A program made the position numbers and the translations under genes. Below the pieces are notes generated by a model that saw nothing but the letters and a program-made list of their open reading frames with translations, was not told the DNA's origin and did no database searches. Positions 46,976 through 54,931 of a DNA stretch of 64,000 bases are shown here, one piece after another. Origin of the DNA: Bradyrhizobium sp. CB3481. GTDB taxonomy: Bacteria > Pseudomonadota > Alphaproteobacteria > Rhizobiales > Xanthobacteraceae. Numbering within the stretch: the first letter of the stretch is position 1; every line of letters starts with the position of its first letter. The stretch spans positions 3,740,501 to 3,804,500 of the forward strand of contig NZ_CP121647.1 of assembly GCF_029714305.1 (NCBI RefSeq). Direction: 5' to 3'.

Positions 46976-47053
46976 TGGTCGGAGCGAGAGGATTTGAACC
47001 TCCGACCCCTAGTCTCCCAGACTAGTGCGCTAACCGGGCTGCGCCACGCTCCG
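46976..47053 (-). tRNA. tRNA-Pro, anticodon GGG
   Basis: Read on the minus strand the gene starts CGGAGCGTGGCGCAGCC and ends in CGCTCCG, a discriminator base A, then encoded CCA. The acceptor arms CGGAGCG/CGCTCCG pair fully, the D-loop has GGTTAGCGC, the anticodon loop CTGGGAG gives GGG, and the T arm contains GGTTCAAATCC. It is 78 nt including CCA. Confidence 0.97.
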
Positions 47054-47268
47054 ATGCCGTTCCATTAGCTGCGATCAGCGCTCGGCGCAAGGCGCGCGAA
47101 TGATGGGCCGACGCTGAGGGTACCTTGCGGTTCCAGTGGCTTCTTTGCGGGTGAAAAGGCCGCAGCCGCATCGGTAAGGGCGTCTTAACCCACATTTCGC
47201 CTTCGATCCGCCATTAACGTTCCTGGCATACTAAAGGTATTAATCTACGTTCATGCAACCTATGAAGG

Positions 47269-47859
47269 ATGTTGAACGTGGATTTCCTCAAGCGCGCGGC
47301 CTTTGTTGTGGGGGGCATCGTTCTGGGTATCAACCTGATCAACTACTTCGTTCTCGGTCACACCGGGGATTACCTGCCGGGCGGAGAACGTATGGGCGAA
47401 TGGAAACAGGCCAATATTCGCGAGGCGTGCTATCCCGCGCTTGAGAGCCCCGAGCGTGATCCGCTGCTGCCCCAGCTCACGACCACTCAGCATCGCATCG
47501 ACTGGCAAGACCTCACTCGCGCGAAGGAAATGACGGCGGCGCTGAATTGCTATCTCGTCATCCATCCCAACGCCGTCTGCGAGCGAAACAATCGCGCTTA
47601 CATCGTCGACTATATCAATCGCTATTTCGCGAAGGTAGATGAAATGATGAGTACCGCCAAGCGATATGGCGAAGGTGAGGTGTCTACGGTCAGGAATCTC
47701 TGGGACAGTCCGCGCAACCAGGCGATCAATGCGGCCTTGATGTACGACACCAGCAACGGCCGTCTGATCAAGGCCGATTTCGGCTGGTCGGTCCCCGCGG
47801 CAATGAAGCCGATGCTCGATCGGTACAAGGGCACGACTGACAATTGCCCGAGAGCCTAG
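47269..47859 (+). CDS. Membrane-anchored protein of unknown function, first of a tandem pair
   Basis: A 196-residue protein with an N-terminal membrane segment (about 9-30) and an outside domain with Cys54, Cys94, Cys104 and Cys193. The core CYLVIHPNAVCERNNRAYIV and GRLIKADFG have equivalents in the next gene, so the two appear to be old paralogues. No known domain is recognised. The gap to the next gene is 16 bases. Confidence 0.7.
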   Translation: MLNVDFLKRAAFVVGGIVLGINLINYFVLGHTGDYLPGGERMGEWKQANIREACYPALESPERDPLLPQLTTTQHRIDWQDLTRAKEMTAALNCYLVIHPNAVCERNNRAYIVDYINRYFAKVDEMMSTAKRYGEGEVSTVRNLWDSPRNQAINAALMYDTSNGRLIKADFGWSVPAAMKPMLDRYKGTTDNCPRA

Positions 47860-47875
47860 CAGGGGAGCTCGAAAA

Positions 47876-48541
47876 GTGGTCCGTCAGTTTCTCACGCTCC
47901 TGCTGGCGTTCGCCGGGGGCTTCCTCGCAGTCGGTGCGTGGATCTGGGCTCCGAAAATCTCGAATGCCATGTCAGGTCTCGTCTCGGTCGGGCCGCCCAG
48001 CGTCTCGTGGTTCGCTGACGCCAATCGTATCGGTCGGCCGGAAGTCGCGCCGGTCATCAAAAACTGTATTTTCCGTGTAGTAGACGTCGGCCCGGACGCG
48101 GCGAAGATGCAGCCGAGTGCCGGGTACTTCATCCTGAAGGCTGGCAGCATGCAGACGAATATTTCTGCCTTGGCCGGCAAGCCGGAAGATTCGAGGTCGG
48201 ACTACCGCACGGTTTCCTTGGCTATCAAATGGGCAGAGTTGGCAGACTGCATTTATGCGCAGGATGATCGCGAACTCTGCGATCCCGATAACCGCGCGGC
48301 GATGGTCGAGGCCACCACGAAGTTTTTTGCTTTCGCGCAGCAGGCGGAAGCGTCCAAGCCGCCAATCTCAGCCGGCGAGGCACAGGTCATCGAAAATTCC
48401 AAAGGTAAATTGTTGGGCGCGCTCAAGAATCATCGCCGTTACGGCACACTTGTTGCTGCTGATTTTAGCAGCTTCGCGTCGCCTGAAATATCGCGCGTTC
48501 TGCGCGAGGAGAAACAGACCCGCGACATCTGCAAGCGCTGA
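47876..48541 (+). CDS. Membrane-anchored protein of unknown function, second of a tandem pair
   Basis: A 221-residue protein with a GTG start, one membrane segment (about 5-25) and Cys64, Cys125, Cys135 and Cys219, which match the order and the 10-residue central spacing in the preceding gene. CIYAQDDRELCDPDNRAAMV and YGTLVAADFS are the counterparts of the shared core. The cysteine pairs could form disulfides in the periplasm. No family is recognised. Confidence 0.7.
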   Translation: MVRQFLTLLLAFAGGFLAVGAWIWAPKISNAMSGLVSVGPPSVSWFADANRIGRPEVAPVIKNCIFRVVDVGPDAAKMQPSAGYFILKAGSMQTNISALAGKPEDSRSDYRTVSLAIKWAELADCIYAQDDRELCDPDNRAAMVEATTKFFAFAQQAEASKPPISAGEAQVIENSKGKLLGALKNHRRYGTLVAADFSSFASPEISRVLREEKQTRDICKR

Positions 48542-48658
48542 CGTCGGCGTCTCGGCGCTCCGGTCGGCCGCGCAGCCCGGGGGGGTCCCATCCCGGTAAA
48601 CCCCGCATTAACCATAGGCCGGTACGATCATATTCGGGGCTTAAATGGAGCCAAGCTT

Positions 48659-49159
48659 ATGCCCATCGAGATGCTGTCGTACGCCGAACTGGGCGAAAGA
48701 CTCAAGATTTCGCCAGAGGCTGCGCGTGCCCTTGTGAAGCGGCATCGCTGGCCACGTACCCGCGCCAACGACGGAAAGACGCTCGTTCAGGTCGATCTCA
48801 CCGAGATCAACCATTCCCCGATATCCCGTCCGCCGCAGGCGCAGGCCAATCAACAGCTGGTCACCGCTCTGAAGCAGCAGATCGAGACCTTGCAGACCGA
48901 ACTGGCGGAGATGAGGGTCGTCGCCACCGGCTACCGGGGCGATTTCGAACGGGAATGCGAGCGTACCAACAAGCTGTTGGCCGAGTTGCTTAAAGCGACC
49001 ACCGACACCATGGGGGCCCGGGAAAAGGCCGCTCTGCTCGAAGGAAAGCTGTCGATGCTGACGCAGCCCTGGCGACGTCGGCTGGTTGATGCTTTCACCC
49101 TAGCCTTGCCGCAGGTCGCATCAAGTCCGCGCGAAAGCGCTGCGCCGTCACCTAACTAA
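48659..49159 (+). CDS. Helix-turn-helix and coiled-coil protein of unknown function
   Basis: A 166-residue protein. The N-terminus (LSYAELGERLKISPEAARALVKRHRWPR, in parts) is shaped like a MerR/excisionase-type DNA-binding motif. A coiled coil follows at about 65-140, and the tail WRRRLVDAFTLALPQ is basic and amphipathic. Proteins of this shape occur in rhizobia and on their plasmids, but no function is known to me. GGAG is 8-12 bases before ATG 48659. Confidence 0.6.
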   Translation: MPIEMLSYAELGERLKISPEAARALVKRHRWPRTRANDGKTLVQVDLTEINHSPISRPPQAQANQQLVTALKQQIETLQTELAEMRVVATGYRGDFERECERTNKLLAELLKATTDTMGAREKAALLEGKLSMLTQPWRRRLVDAFTLALPQVASSPRESAAPSPN

Positions 49160-49191
49160 GCCGCCTTCCGCATGGGCGCGGTATCGGCTTA

Positions 49192-49320
49192 CTAGATGCC
49201 GAGAGCCCAGACCGCAACGATGGTGCCGAGCACCACCAGTCCGCTGACCGTCCATCCGGTCAGGTAAGTCGCGCCATCGGTTTCCGGCTGATCGACCATG
49301 GTATCGCGCCATTGGGGCAT
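49192..49320 (-). CDS. Very small single-pass membrane protein
   Basis: A 42-residue protein: a polar half followed by a membrane segment (GWTVSGLVVLGTIVAVWALG). GGAGAG is 6 bases before ATG 49320. The frame is open to 49467 but the longer version has no ribosome site. Similar short proteins are common in Bradyrhizobium. The role is unknown. Confidence 0.5.
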   Translation of the reverse strand: MPQWRDTMVDQPETDGATYLTGWTVSGLVVLGTIVAVWALGI

Positions 49321-49634
49321 GACGATCTCTCCAAGCCTTGTCTTCAAGTCTTGTCTTCGATGAGTCGCGGCCGGGCCCTGCCGGTTCAAAACGCGCAGTT
49401 GGTCGCAGCCGCGAAGTGCTAATGGACCATCGTCGAAACTGAGAATGCTTTGCCCATCATCGGACATTTGCGTTCATGCGCCGGTGGCGCAGCCTTGATG
49501 CTGCGCGCGTTTGCCGGGGACCTTTTCCTTTCAGCGCCATCCAATGGGGCAGCAAAGAGCGCGCCGGCGTGACGGCACGCTCAGCCGCAGCCGTGCGGGT
49601 CAGATCGGCTGCGAAACCATGATGGAGGAATCCA
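49321..49634. other. Gene-free region before the haemoglobin gene
   Basis: 314 bases that contain the divergent promoters of the small membrane protein and the truncated haemoglobin. I see no repeat, hairpin or coding sequence that I can support. Confidence 0.35.
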
Positions 49635-50213
49635 ATGGCAAGAAATGTTTCGAATTCGATCACACGACGGGGAATGGTAGCCGGGATGGCCGTGGCGGCA
49701 ACGCCGGGGGTTTTGACAGGCACAAACAAGGCTTATGCGCAGGCCGACAAGGCGAAACCTGAGAACCAGGCCAAGTCAGAGAAAAGCCTCTATGATCGGC
49801 TGGGCGGCGTGTTCGCGATCGCCGCGGTGATTGATCACTTCAGCGACGCGGTGGTGAAAAATCCCATCGTCGGTCAGAAATCCAAAAATCCGCAATTGCG
49901 GGAATGGCACACCAAGAACCTGCAACGGCTGCCCGGCCTCAAGTTCATGCGGACGCTATGGGTCTGCAACGCCGCGGGTGGTCCACTTCAGTTCACGGCG
50001 ACACGACCCGGCGCGACGCCGCTCGGCCTCGAGGAAGCCCATCGCAATCTCAAGATTTCGCCAGCGGAGTTCGATGAGGTCGCCGCCGAACTCGGGCGGA
50101 CGTTGGATTTCGCGAAGGTGCCGAAGCGTGAGAAGGCCGAAGTGCTGGCCGCGTTTGCCGCGCACAAGGACGAGGTAACCGCGGGCTACGTCACAGGCGG
50201 CAAACGCGGCTGA
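49635..50213 (+). CDS. Group 1 truncated haemoglobin with a Tat signal
   Basis: A 192-residue protein. Its N-terminus holds ITRRGMVAGMAVAATPG and a cleavage-like AYAQA near 36, a twin-arginine export signal. From about 51 (SLYDRLGG) it follows the group 1 truncated globin fold, with HTKNLQRLPGLKF and the haem-binding His136 in EEAHRNLKI. It would be folded with haem and then sent to the periplasm, which is unusual for a family normally in the cytoplasm. Its possible role is in NO or oxygen chemistry. GGAGG precedes the ATG at 49635. Confidence 0.8.
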   Translation: MARNVSNSITRRGMVAGMAVAATPGVLTGTNKAYAQADKAKPENQAKSEKSLYDRLGGVFAIAAVIDHFSDAVVKNPIVGQKSKNPQLREWHTKNLQRLPGLKFMRTLWVCNAAGGPLQFTATRPGATPLGLEEAHRNLKISPAEFDEVAAELGRTLDFAKVPKREKAEVLAAFAAHKDEVTAGYVTGGKRG

Positions 50214-50370
50214 AGCGTTCCGTGTGTTCAAAGAAAGGTCCGGCGTAGCCGGATCATCTGACCTGCCATGCCAATTCCGCAACTGGATCGTCGCGCCGTG
50301 CTTCGCTAGGCTCGAAGGCGAGTGGGGGAAACACCTCATCGACAGCGGATGGAAACAGCGAGGCAGGCCC

Positions 50371-51276
50371 ATGAAAGTGCGCCCCACAGGCGTGATACCG
50401 CCGATGACGACGCCGTTCCGGAAAGACGGCGAGATTGATTTCAAGCTCGTTGCTCCCCAGGTCGAGTGGCTGATCGGCGCCGGCAGCCACAGCATGGCGG
50501 CCGGCGGCTCGACCGGCGAGGGGCATACGCTCGACCATGAGGAATATCGCGACCTGGTGGCGGCGACGGTCGACGCCGCGAAAGGGCGCGTGCCCGTCAT
50601 CGCCGGCATCATCGTCGATTCCACGCGCGATGCGATCCGGCGCGGCAGACTGGTGCGCGACATGAACGTCGCGGCACTGCAGGTGACGCCGGTGCACTAT
50701 TTGTTCAAGCCGGACGAGCAGGCGATGGTCGATCACTTCCGCCGCATGGCCGATGAAACCGGCATGCCGATCATCATCTACAACGTGGTGCCGTGGTCCT
50801 ACCTCTCGCCGGCGCTGCTGACGCGGATCATGAACGAGGTGCCGCTGGTCGTCGGCGTCAAGCAGAGCGCGGGTGACCTGAAGCTGTTTGCCGATCTGAT
50901 GATGATGGCACCGGACAAACTGATCTACAGCGCCGTCGATGCGCTGATGTATCCGTCGTACACCCTCGGCGCGCACGGTTCGATCGCCGCGATCCTGAGC
51001 GCCGCGCCGCATGCTTCCGTCGAACTGTGGAATGCGGTCAAGGCGGGCGACCACGCCCGAGCGTTAGCGCTGCACAAGAAGCTGCTGACACTGTGGAACG
51101 CGATCGTCTCGGACAATCTGCCGGCATGCACGCGCTACGCGCAGTCGCTGCAGGGGCTGCCGGCCACATGCTCGCGTGCGCCGATGCCGGAAGCATCGCC
51201 CGCGCAACAGACCGCCATCCGAAAGGCGCTCGATGGCTTAGGTGCACTCGGCGGTTCTCGCGAGGCGGCGGAGTAA
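50371..51276 (+). CDS. Dihydrodipicolinate synthase/N-acetylneuraminate lyase family protein
   Basis: A 301-residue Schiff-base aldolase of the DapA fold. GVIPPMTTPF is the start, GSTGEGHTLDHEEY the substrate loop, YNVVPW the catalytic tyrosine, and VVGVKQSAGD the lysine. It is unlikely to be the housekeeping DapA because the context lacks lysine genes and it is followed by an SDR. It may act on a keto-sugar acid or related compound. ATG 50371 is used; the frame opens 147 bases earlier. Confidence 0.85.
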   Translation: MKVRPTGVIPPMTTPFRKDGEIDFKLVAPQVEWLIGAGSHSMAAGGSTGEGHTLDHEEYRDLVAATVDAAKGRVPVIAGIIVDSTRDAIRRGRLVRDMNVAALQVTPVHYLFKPDEQAMVDHFRRMADETGMPIIIYNVVPWSYLSPALLTRIMNEVPLVVGVKQSAGDLKLFADLMMMAPDKLIYSAVDALMYPSYTLGAHGSIAAILSAAPHASVELWNAVKAGDHARALALHKKLLTLWNAIVSDNLPACTRYAQSLQGLPATCSRAPMPEASPAQQTAIRKALDGLGALGGSREAAE

Positions 51277-51423
51277 TTCCGCCGCACGAAAACGGCGGCA
51301 GGACAATCGAGCTGCCCGCATCACGGGCGGCTTTACCGGCAATTCCCACCTGTTACTGTCTGTCCGCGTGGGCGGCATGGTTATGCGAGCCCCAACTCAA
51401 GAAAAATCGAGGTAACGATCTCA

Positions 51424-52392
51424 ATGAAGGATTTTGCCGGAAAGTTTGCCGTCATCACCGGAGGCGGCACGGGTATGGGCCGCGAACTCGCGCGCCAACT
51501 GGTCGCCGAAGGCTGCAACGTCGCAATGTGCGACGTCTCGATGGAGGCGATGGCGGAGACCCAACGGCTGTGCGAGGCGGAAGGGCTGCCGCAGGGGCTG
51601 CGTGTCACCACCCATATCGCCGATGTCTCGATCGAGGCCCATCTGCAGCGTTTTCGCGATGAGCTGATTGAGCAGCAGGCAACCGACAAGATCCATCTAT
51701 TGTTCAACAATGCCGGCATTGGTGGCGGAGGCAGCCTGTTCACCAATACGCGCGAGCAGTGGGAGCGCACCTTCAACATCTGCTGGGGCGGCGTCTATCT
51801 CGGGGTGCGCACCTTTCTGCCGCTGATGATGAAGGCGGACGAGGCCCACATCATCAACACCTCAAGCGTCAACGGCTTCTGGGCCTCGGTCGGCCTCGGC
51901 GTGCCGCACACCGCCTACAGCGCCGCCAAGTTTGCGGTGAAAGGCTTTACCGAGGCGCTGATGACCGATCTGCGGCTCAATGCCCCGCATATCAAGTGCT
52001 CGGTCGTGATGCCCGGGCATATCGGCACCTCGATTGTTTCCAACTCGCGCAAGATCCAGAGCGGGTCGGAATCCGATGAGCTCAGCCCGAATGAAATTGC
52101 GGCGACGCGGCTGCGCCTGAACGGCATGGGCATCGACACCGCGCCGATGTCGGACGACGACATCCAGAAGATCGCACTCGACCGTGCGCGCTCCTTCCGC
52201 GACGAAGCGCCGACCACCGCGGCGGCCGCGGCAAAGATCATCCTGGACGGCGTCAAGGCCGAGCGCTGGCGGATTCTCGTCGGCGACGATGCACACAAGC
52301 TTGATGAGCGGGTGCGGCAGGCCCCGGAAAAGGCCTATACGCCGGAATTTTTCAAGAGCTTTGCGGAAGAGGTCGGCTGGAAGCTTGGCTAG
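51424..52392 (+). CDS. Short-chain dehydrogenase/reductase
   Basis: A 322-residue NAD(P)-dependent oxidoreductase. The cofactor motif TGGGTGMGRELA is at about 13-24, NNAG at about 97, the catalytic Ser in NTSSVNGFWAS and YSAAK (Tyr and Lys) follow. It has an extension of about 60 residues at the C-terminus beyond the classic 250-residue SDR. It follows the DapA-like gene by 147 bases; a common pathway is possible but unproven. Confidence 0.88.
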   Translation: MKDFAGKFAVITGGGTGMGRELARQLVAEGCNVAMCDVSMEAMAETQRLCEAEGLPQGLRVTTHIADVSIEAHLQRFRDELIEQQATDKIHLLFNNAGIGGGGSLFTNTREQWERTFNICWGGVYLGVRTFLPLMMKADEAHIINTSSVNGFWASVGLGVPHTAYSAAKFAVKGFTEALMTDLRLNAPHIKCSVVMPGHIGTSIVSNSRKIQSGSESDELSPNEIAATRLRLNGMGIDTAPMSDDDIQKIALDRARSFRDEAPTTAAAAAKIILDGVKAERWRILVGDDAHKLDERVRQAPEKAYTPEFFKSFAEEVGWKLG

Positions 52393-52394
52393 CG

Positions 52395-52430
52395 GGCAGT
52401 CGGTTCTGATCGAAATCAGAACCGACGCCC
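52395..52430. terminator. Strong hairpin after the SDR gene
   Basis: GTCGGTTCTGAT (52399-52410) and ATCAGAACCGAC (52415-52426) pair perfectly around CGAA; flanking GGGC and GCCC extend the stem. There is no U-tract, so it may stop transcription by another route or stabilise 3' ends of both convergent transcripts. The core is also a common interspersed hairpin in this genus. Confidence 0.6.
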
Positions 52431-52461
52431 TCGCTTTCTCCTGTGTCGCGTTTCAGGAGCA

Positions 52462-52947
52462 CTAAACCTTGTGCGTCGTCATGCGCGAGACGCGGGCGCG
52501 CGTGCCTGGCCGATAGGCGAGGCGGGTGTGTCCGGAGCAATAGGGCATGCCCTCCACCGGCGTGTTGCCGCAGAAGCAGAAATCTTCCGCCCCCGGTGTG
52601 CTGATCGGCCAGCGGCAGCGCTCGTTGCTGAGCTCGAGCAGCGAGCAGCGGCGCTCGCTGATGATCGGCTCTTCCTGGATCGGCTGCGGGTTTTCGTAAA
52701 CGGCCTGCAGGATCTGATACTGCAGTCTGGGAATGGATTTCCTGGAGCGCTCGCGGGCCGCCTTGGTGGGACGCGGTTCGGCCCGGGCGGGGCCGCGCGT
52801 CAATTGCAGGCGCGCGAGTTTGCCGATCACCGCATTGCGGCTGACGCCGATGCTGGCCGCGATCTCGCGACAGGTGAGGCCGGCTTCAAAATGACTCTTC
52901 AGCAGTTCGACGCGATCGGTGGTCCAGGTCGGTAGATTCGTAAGCAT
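52462..52947 (-). CDS. GcrA-family cell-cycle regulator (paralogue)
   Basis: A 161-residue protein. The N-terminal WTTDRVELLKSHFEAGLTCR and VSRNAVIGKLARL match the DNA-binding part of GcrA, which binds methylated sites and sigma70. The C-terminus has CRWPISTPGAEDFCFCG and PYCSGHTRLAYRP, typical of GcrA. It is shorter and more diverged than I expect for the main Caulobacter-type GcrA, so it may be an extra copy. It ends convergent to the SDR gene. Confidence 0.82.
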   Translation of the reverse strand: MLTNLPTWTTDRVELLKSHFEAGLTCREIAASIGVSRNAVIGKLARLQLTRGPARAEPRPTKAARERSRKSIPRLQYQILQAVYENPQPIQEEPIISERRCSLLELSNERCRWPISTPGAEDFCFCGNTPVEGMPYCSGHTRLAYRPGTRARVSRMTTHKV

Positions 52948-52989
52948 TTTCTCGGTTCCACGTTCTGTGAAAACCGCCGCGAGCTCCCG

Positions 52990-53190
52990 TCAGGACGGCC
53001 GGCCGTTGTCGCGGATGGCAAGCAGCCCGTCCTTGATGGCGAGCCGAATGCCTTCCTCGATCAGAGTCCTAGCAACGCCTGGAACGCTAGTGCCGTGGGT
53101 GCCCTGTCTCACCAATCTTTCCATGTACGCGATGGTCGAGAGCGCCAAGGTCACGGGAACGCGGTCGGTTTCGGCTTTTTCTGTAGCCAT
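52990..53190 (-). CDS. Small ribbon-helix-helix-like protein
   Basis: A 66-residue protein: RVPVTLALSTIAYMERLV then HGTSVPGVARTLIEEGIRLAI gives a strand-helix-helix pattern seen in antitoxin-type DNA binders. No toxin gene is next to it. The promoter side (53190-53330) is AT-rich. It is divergent from nothing annotated until the GrlR-like gene at 53481. The fold call is a pattern-level inference. Confidence 0.55.
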   Translation of the reverse strand: MATEKAETDRVPVTLALSTIAYMERLVRQGTHGTSVPGVARTLIEEGIRLAIKDGLLAIRDNGRPS

Positions 53191-53480
53191 GTGGAACGCT
53201 AACTTTTAAACGCTGTACTGAAAAGTGACTATTTCGACTCTATTTAGTTTTGCACACATGAGTCAAACGGCTTGTGGATAGCTCTCTATCCAATTGAAAA
53301 ATAGAATTAAAATCCGGATCCGGGTCTGTGGATCGGCTGCGGCCGTGTTACTCGGCGCGTGCACCCGGCCCGAGTGGCTCTAAATGCCGCGGCAAAACGA
53401 TCCAGACTCGCGACGATTTACGTGATTGCCTCGCGCGGCCTGCGATGACGAAATGCCTTGGGCAGGCGGCAGCGGGCGCG

Positions 53481-53828
53481 ATGACGGTAACGAACGGGCT
53501 CTACACGATTCAGATCGAGATGTCGGACGGCGGGCACGGCCGCGCCCACGGCATCATCGTGCTGCGCGACGGCAAGCTCGCAGGCGGCGATTCGTATTTC
53601 TATTACACGGGATCCTACACCGCCGAGCGCGGCAAATGGCGTGGTGAACTCGCTACCCATGAGCACACGAAATCAGCGGGCGCGCGGCCGCTGTTCGGTG
53701 GCCGCGAAGTGACGTGCGGCTTCAGCGGCTCGTATTCGGCTGATGGCGCGCAGGTGCAGGGCACCGCGCTGGTCGGAAAGACCAGCGTGCTGTTTCATGC
53801 CAGGCTGCAGTTTCTGTCGGAGTTCTGA
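53481..53828 (+). CDS. GrlR-family regulatory protein
   Basis: A 115-residue protein with NGLYTIQIEMSDGGHGRAHG, IIVLRDGKLAGGDSYFYYTG and a beta-rich remainder, matching the lipocalin-like GrlR fold known as a negative regulator of type III secretion in enteropathogens. Its partner GrlA is not present here and no secretion genes are nearby. ATG 53481 is chosen by similarity; codons back to 53328 are not like the family. Confidence 0.7.
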   Translation: MTVTNGLYTIQIEMSDGGHGRAHGIIVLRDGKLAGGDSYFYYTGSYTAERGKWRGELATHEHTKSAGARPLFGGREVTCGFSGSYSADGAQVQGTALVGKTSVLFHARLQFLSEF

Positions 53829-53836
53829 AGCCGGCC

Positions 53837-54778
53837 TCAGCCGTGCACGACCTTCTTGGCAATCATGCAATGAATGCCTTTGGAGCCGTTGACTGTCTGC
53901 GTGACCCGCAGATCGGCGGCGACGCTGCAGAGCGTATAGGCGTCCTCGCGCGACAAATTGCGCTTCTCGCCGAGCAGCACGATCATGTCGCGCAGCGCGC
54001 GCACCGCGCATTGATCGAGGTCGGGGTCCATTGCCATTGTGATGTAATGATCAGGCGTTTCCGCGCGCGGATAAGTGAATTGCAAATCCTTGCGCAGCGT
54101 CAGGCGAAAGCGGCCCTGCAGCGCGGTTTCGATCGCGGTGACGCAGACTTCGCCATCGCCCTGCACGCCGTGTCCGTCGCCGCAGGAGAACAGCGCGCCC
54201 GGCACGAACACCGGCAGGTACAGCTTGGCGCCAGCGCCCAATTCCTTGTTGTCGAGATTGCCGCCCATCGCGCGCGGAATCAGCGAGGTGATGCGGCCCC
54301 AGGCGGGCGGCGGCGCCACGCCCATCACGCCGAAAAACGGCGCCAATGGCAGGTCGAGCCCCCACGGCAGACGCCCCACCATCCGCTCGCGATCGAGCGG
54401 AATGTTCAAAATCCGAGTCTCATGGAAATCGTCGGGCAGGGTGCCCGCCAGCGGGCGGATCAAATTCCAGCCCCAGTCCTGCCGGAGTTGTACGTCGAGG
54501 ATGTCGACTTCCAGCACATCGCCCGGCTCGGCGCCCTCGATGGCCACAGGCCCGGTCAGGATATGGCCCTGCAGCTGCCGTTCGCATCGTGCGTGCACCT
54601 CGTCGAGTTCGGGCGGCACGTGAAACTGCTTGCGGTCCGGCACCACCTCCGGGCCGCCGCTGATCGTATCGATAGTGACTTCATCGCCGCTGGCGATGGT
54701 CAGAACCGGCTTCAAGGTCGCGTCGAAATAGCCCCAGTGGCAGGTTTCGGGGCTGGAATGCAGGTGATGATGGGCCAT
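53837..54778 (-). CDS. Acetamidase/formamidase family protein
   Basis: A 313-residue hydrolase of the FmdA/AmdA family, which releases ammonia from formamide or acetamide. It starts with the HHHLHSSPETCHWGYFD block and has AIEGAEPGDVLEVDI, SCGDGHGVQGDGEVC (metal or active-site loop) and ALRDMIVLLGEKR. The start at 54778 fits; an in-frame ATG at 54820 adds 14 residues. Its 3' end lies 8 bases from the convergent GrlR-like gene. Confidence 0.87.
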   Translation of the reverse strand: MAHHHLHSSPETCHWGYFDATLKPVLTIASGDEVTIDTISGGPEVVPDRKQFHVPPELDEVHARCERQLQGHILTGPVAIEGAEPGDVLEVDILDVQLRQDWGWNLIRPLAGTLPDDFHETRILNIPLDRERMVGRLPWGLDLPLAPFFGVMGVAPPPAWGRITSLIPRAMGGNLDNKELGAGAKLYLPVFVPGALFSCGDGHGVQGDGEVCVTAIETALQGRFRLTLRKDLQFTYPRAETPDHYITMAMDPDLDQCAVRALRDMIVLLGEKRNLSREDAYTLCSVAADLRVTQTVNGSKGIHCMIAKKVVHG

Positions 54779-54817
54779 TGCGAGACTTTCATGCCGAAAA
54801 TGTCGGGCACAATCTGT

Positions 54818-54906
54818 CATTGCCGGGCCTGATCCGGCAATCGATCATTTTCGAATGAGGCCTGTGCGAAGAAGGATGGATACCGGCCGCAAGCCCGCGT
54901 ATGACG
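54818..54906. repeat. Dispersed repeat between the amidase and ydcF-like genes
   Basis: It contains ttgccgggcctgatccggcaa, a near-perfect hairpin, followed by aagaaggatggataccgg and caagcccgcgtatgacg, phrases familiar from Bradyrhizobium intergenic repeats. It precedes the TTG start of the next gene. Confidence 0.55.
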
Positions 54907-54931
54907 AGGATGTCTATTCGCGAGGCTCCCG

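Noticed and set aside
52990-53190. Toxin-antitoxin pair
   Set aside because: Only an antitoxin-like protein is present; the neighbour is GcrA-like and no toxin frame is adjacent.
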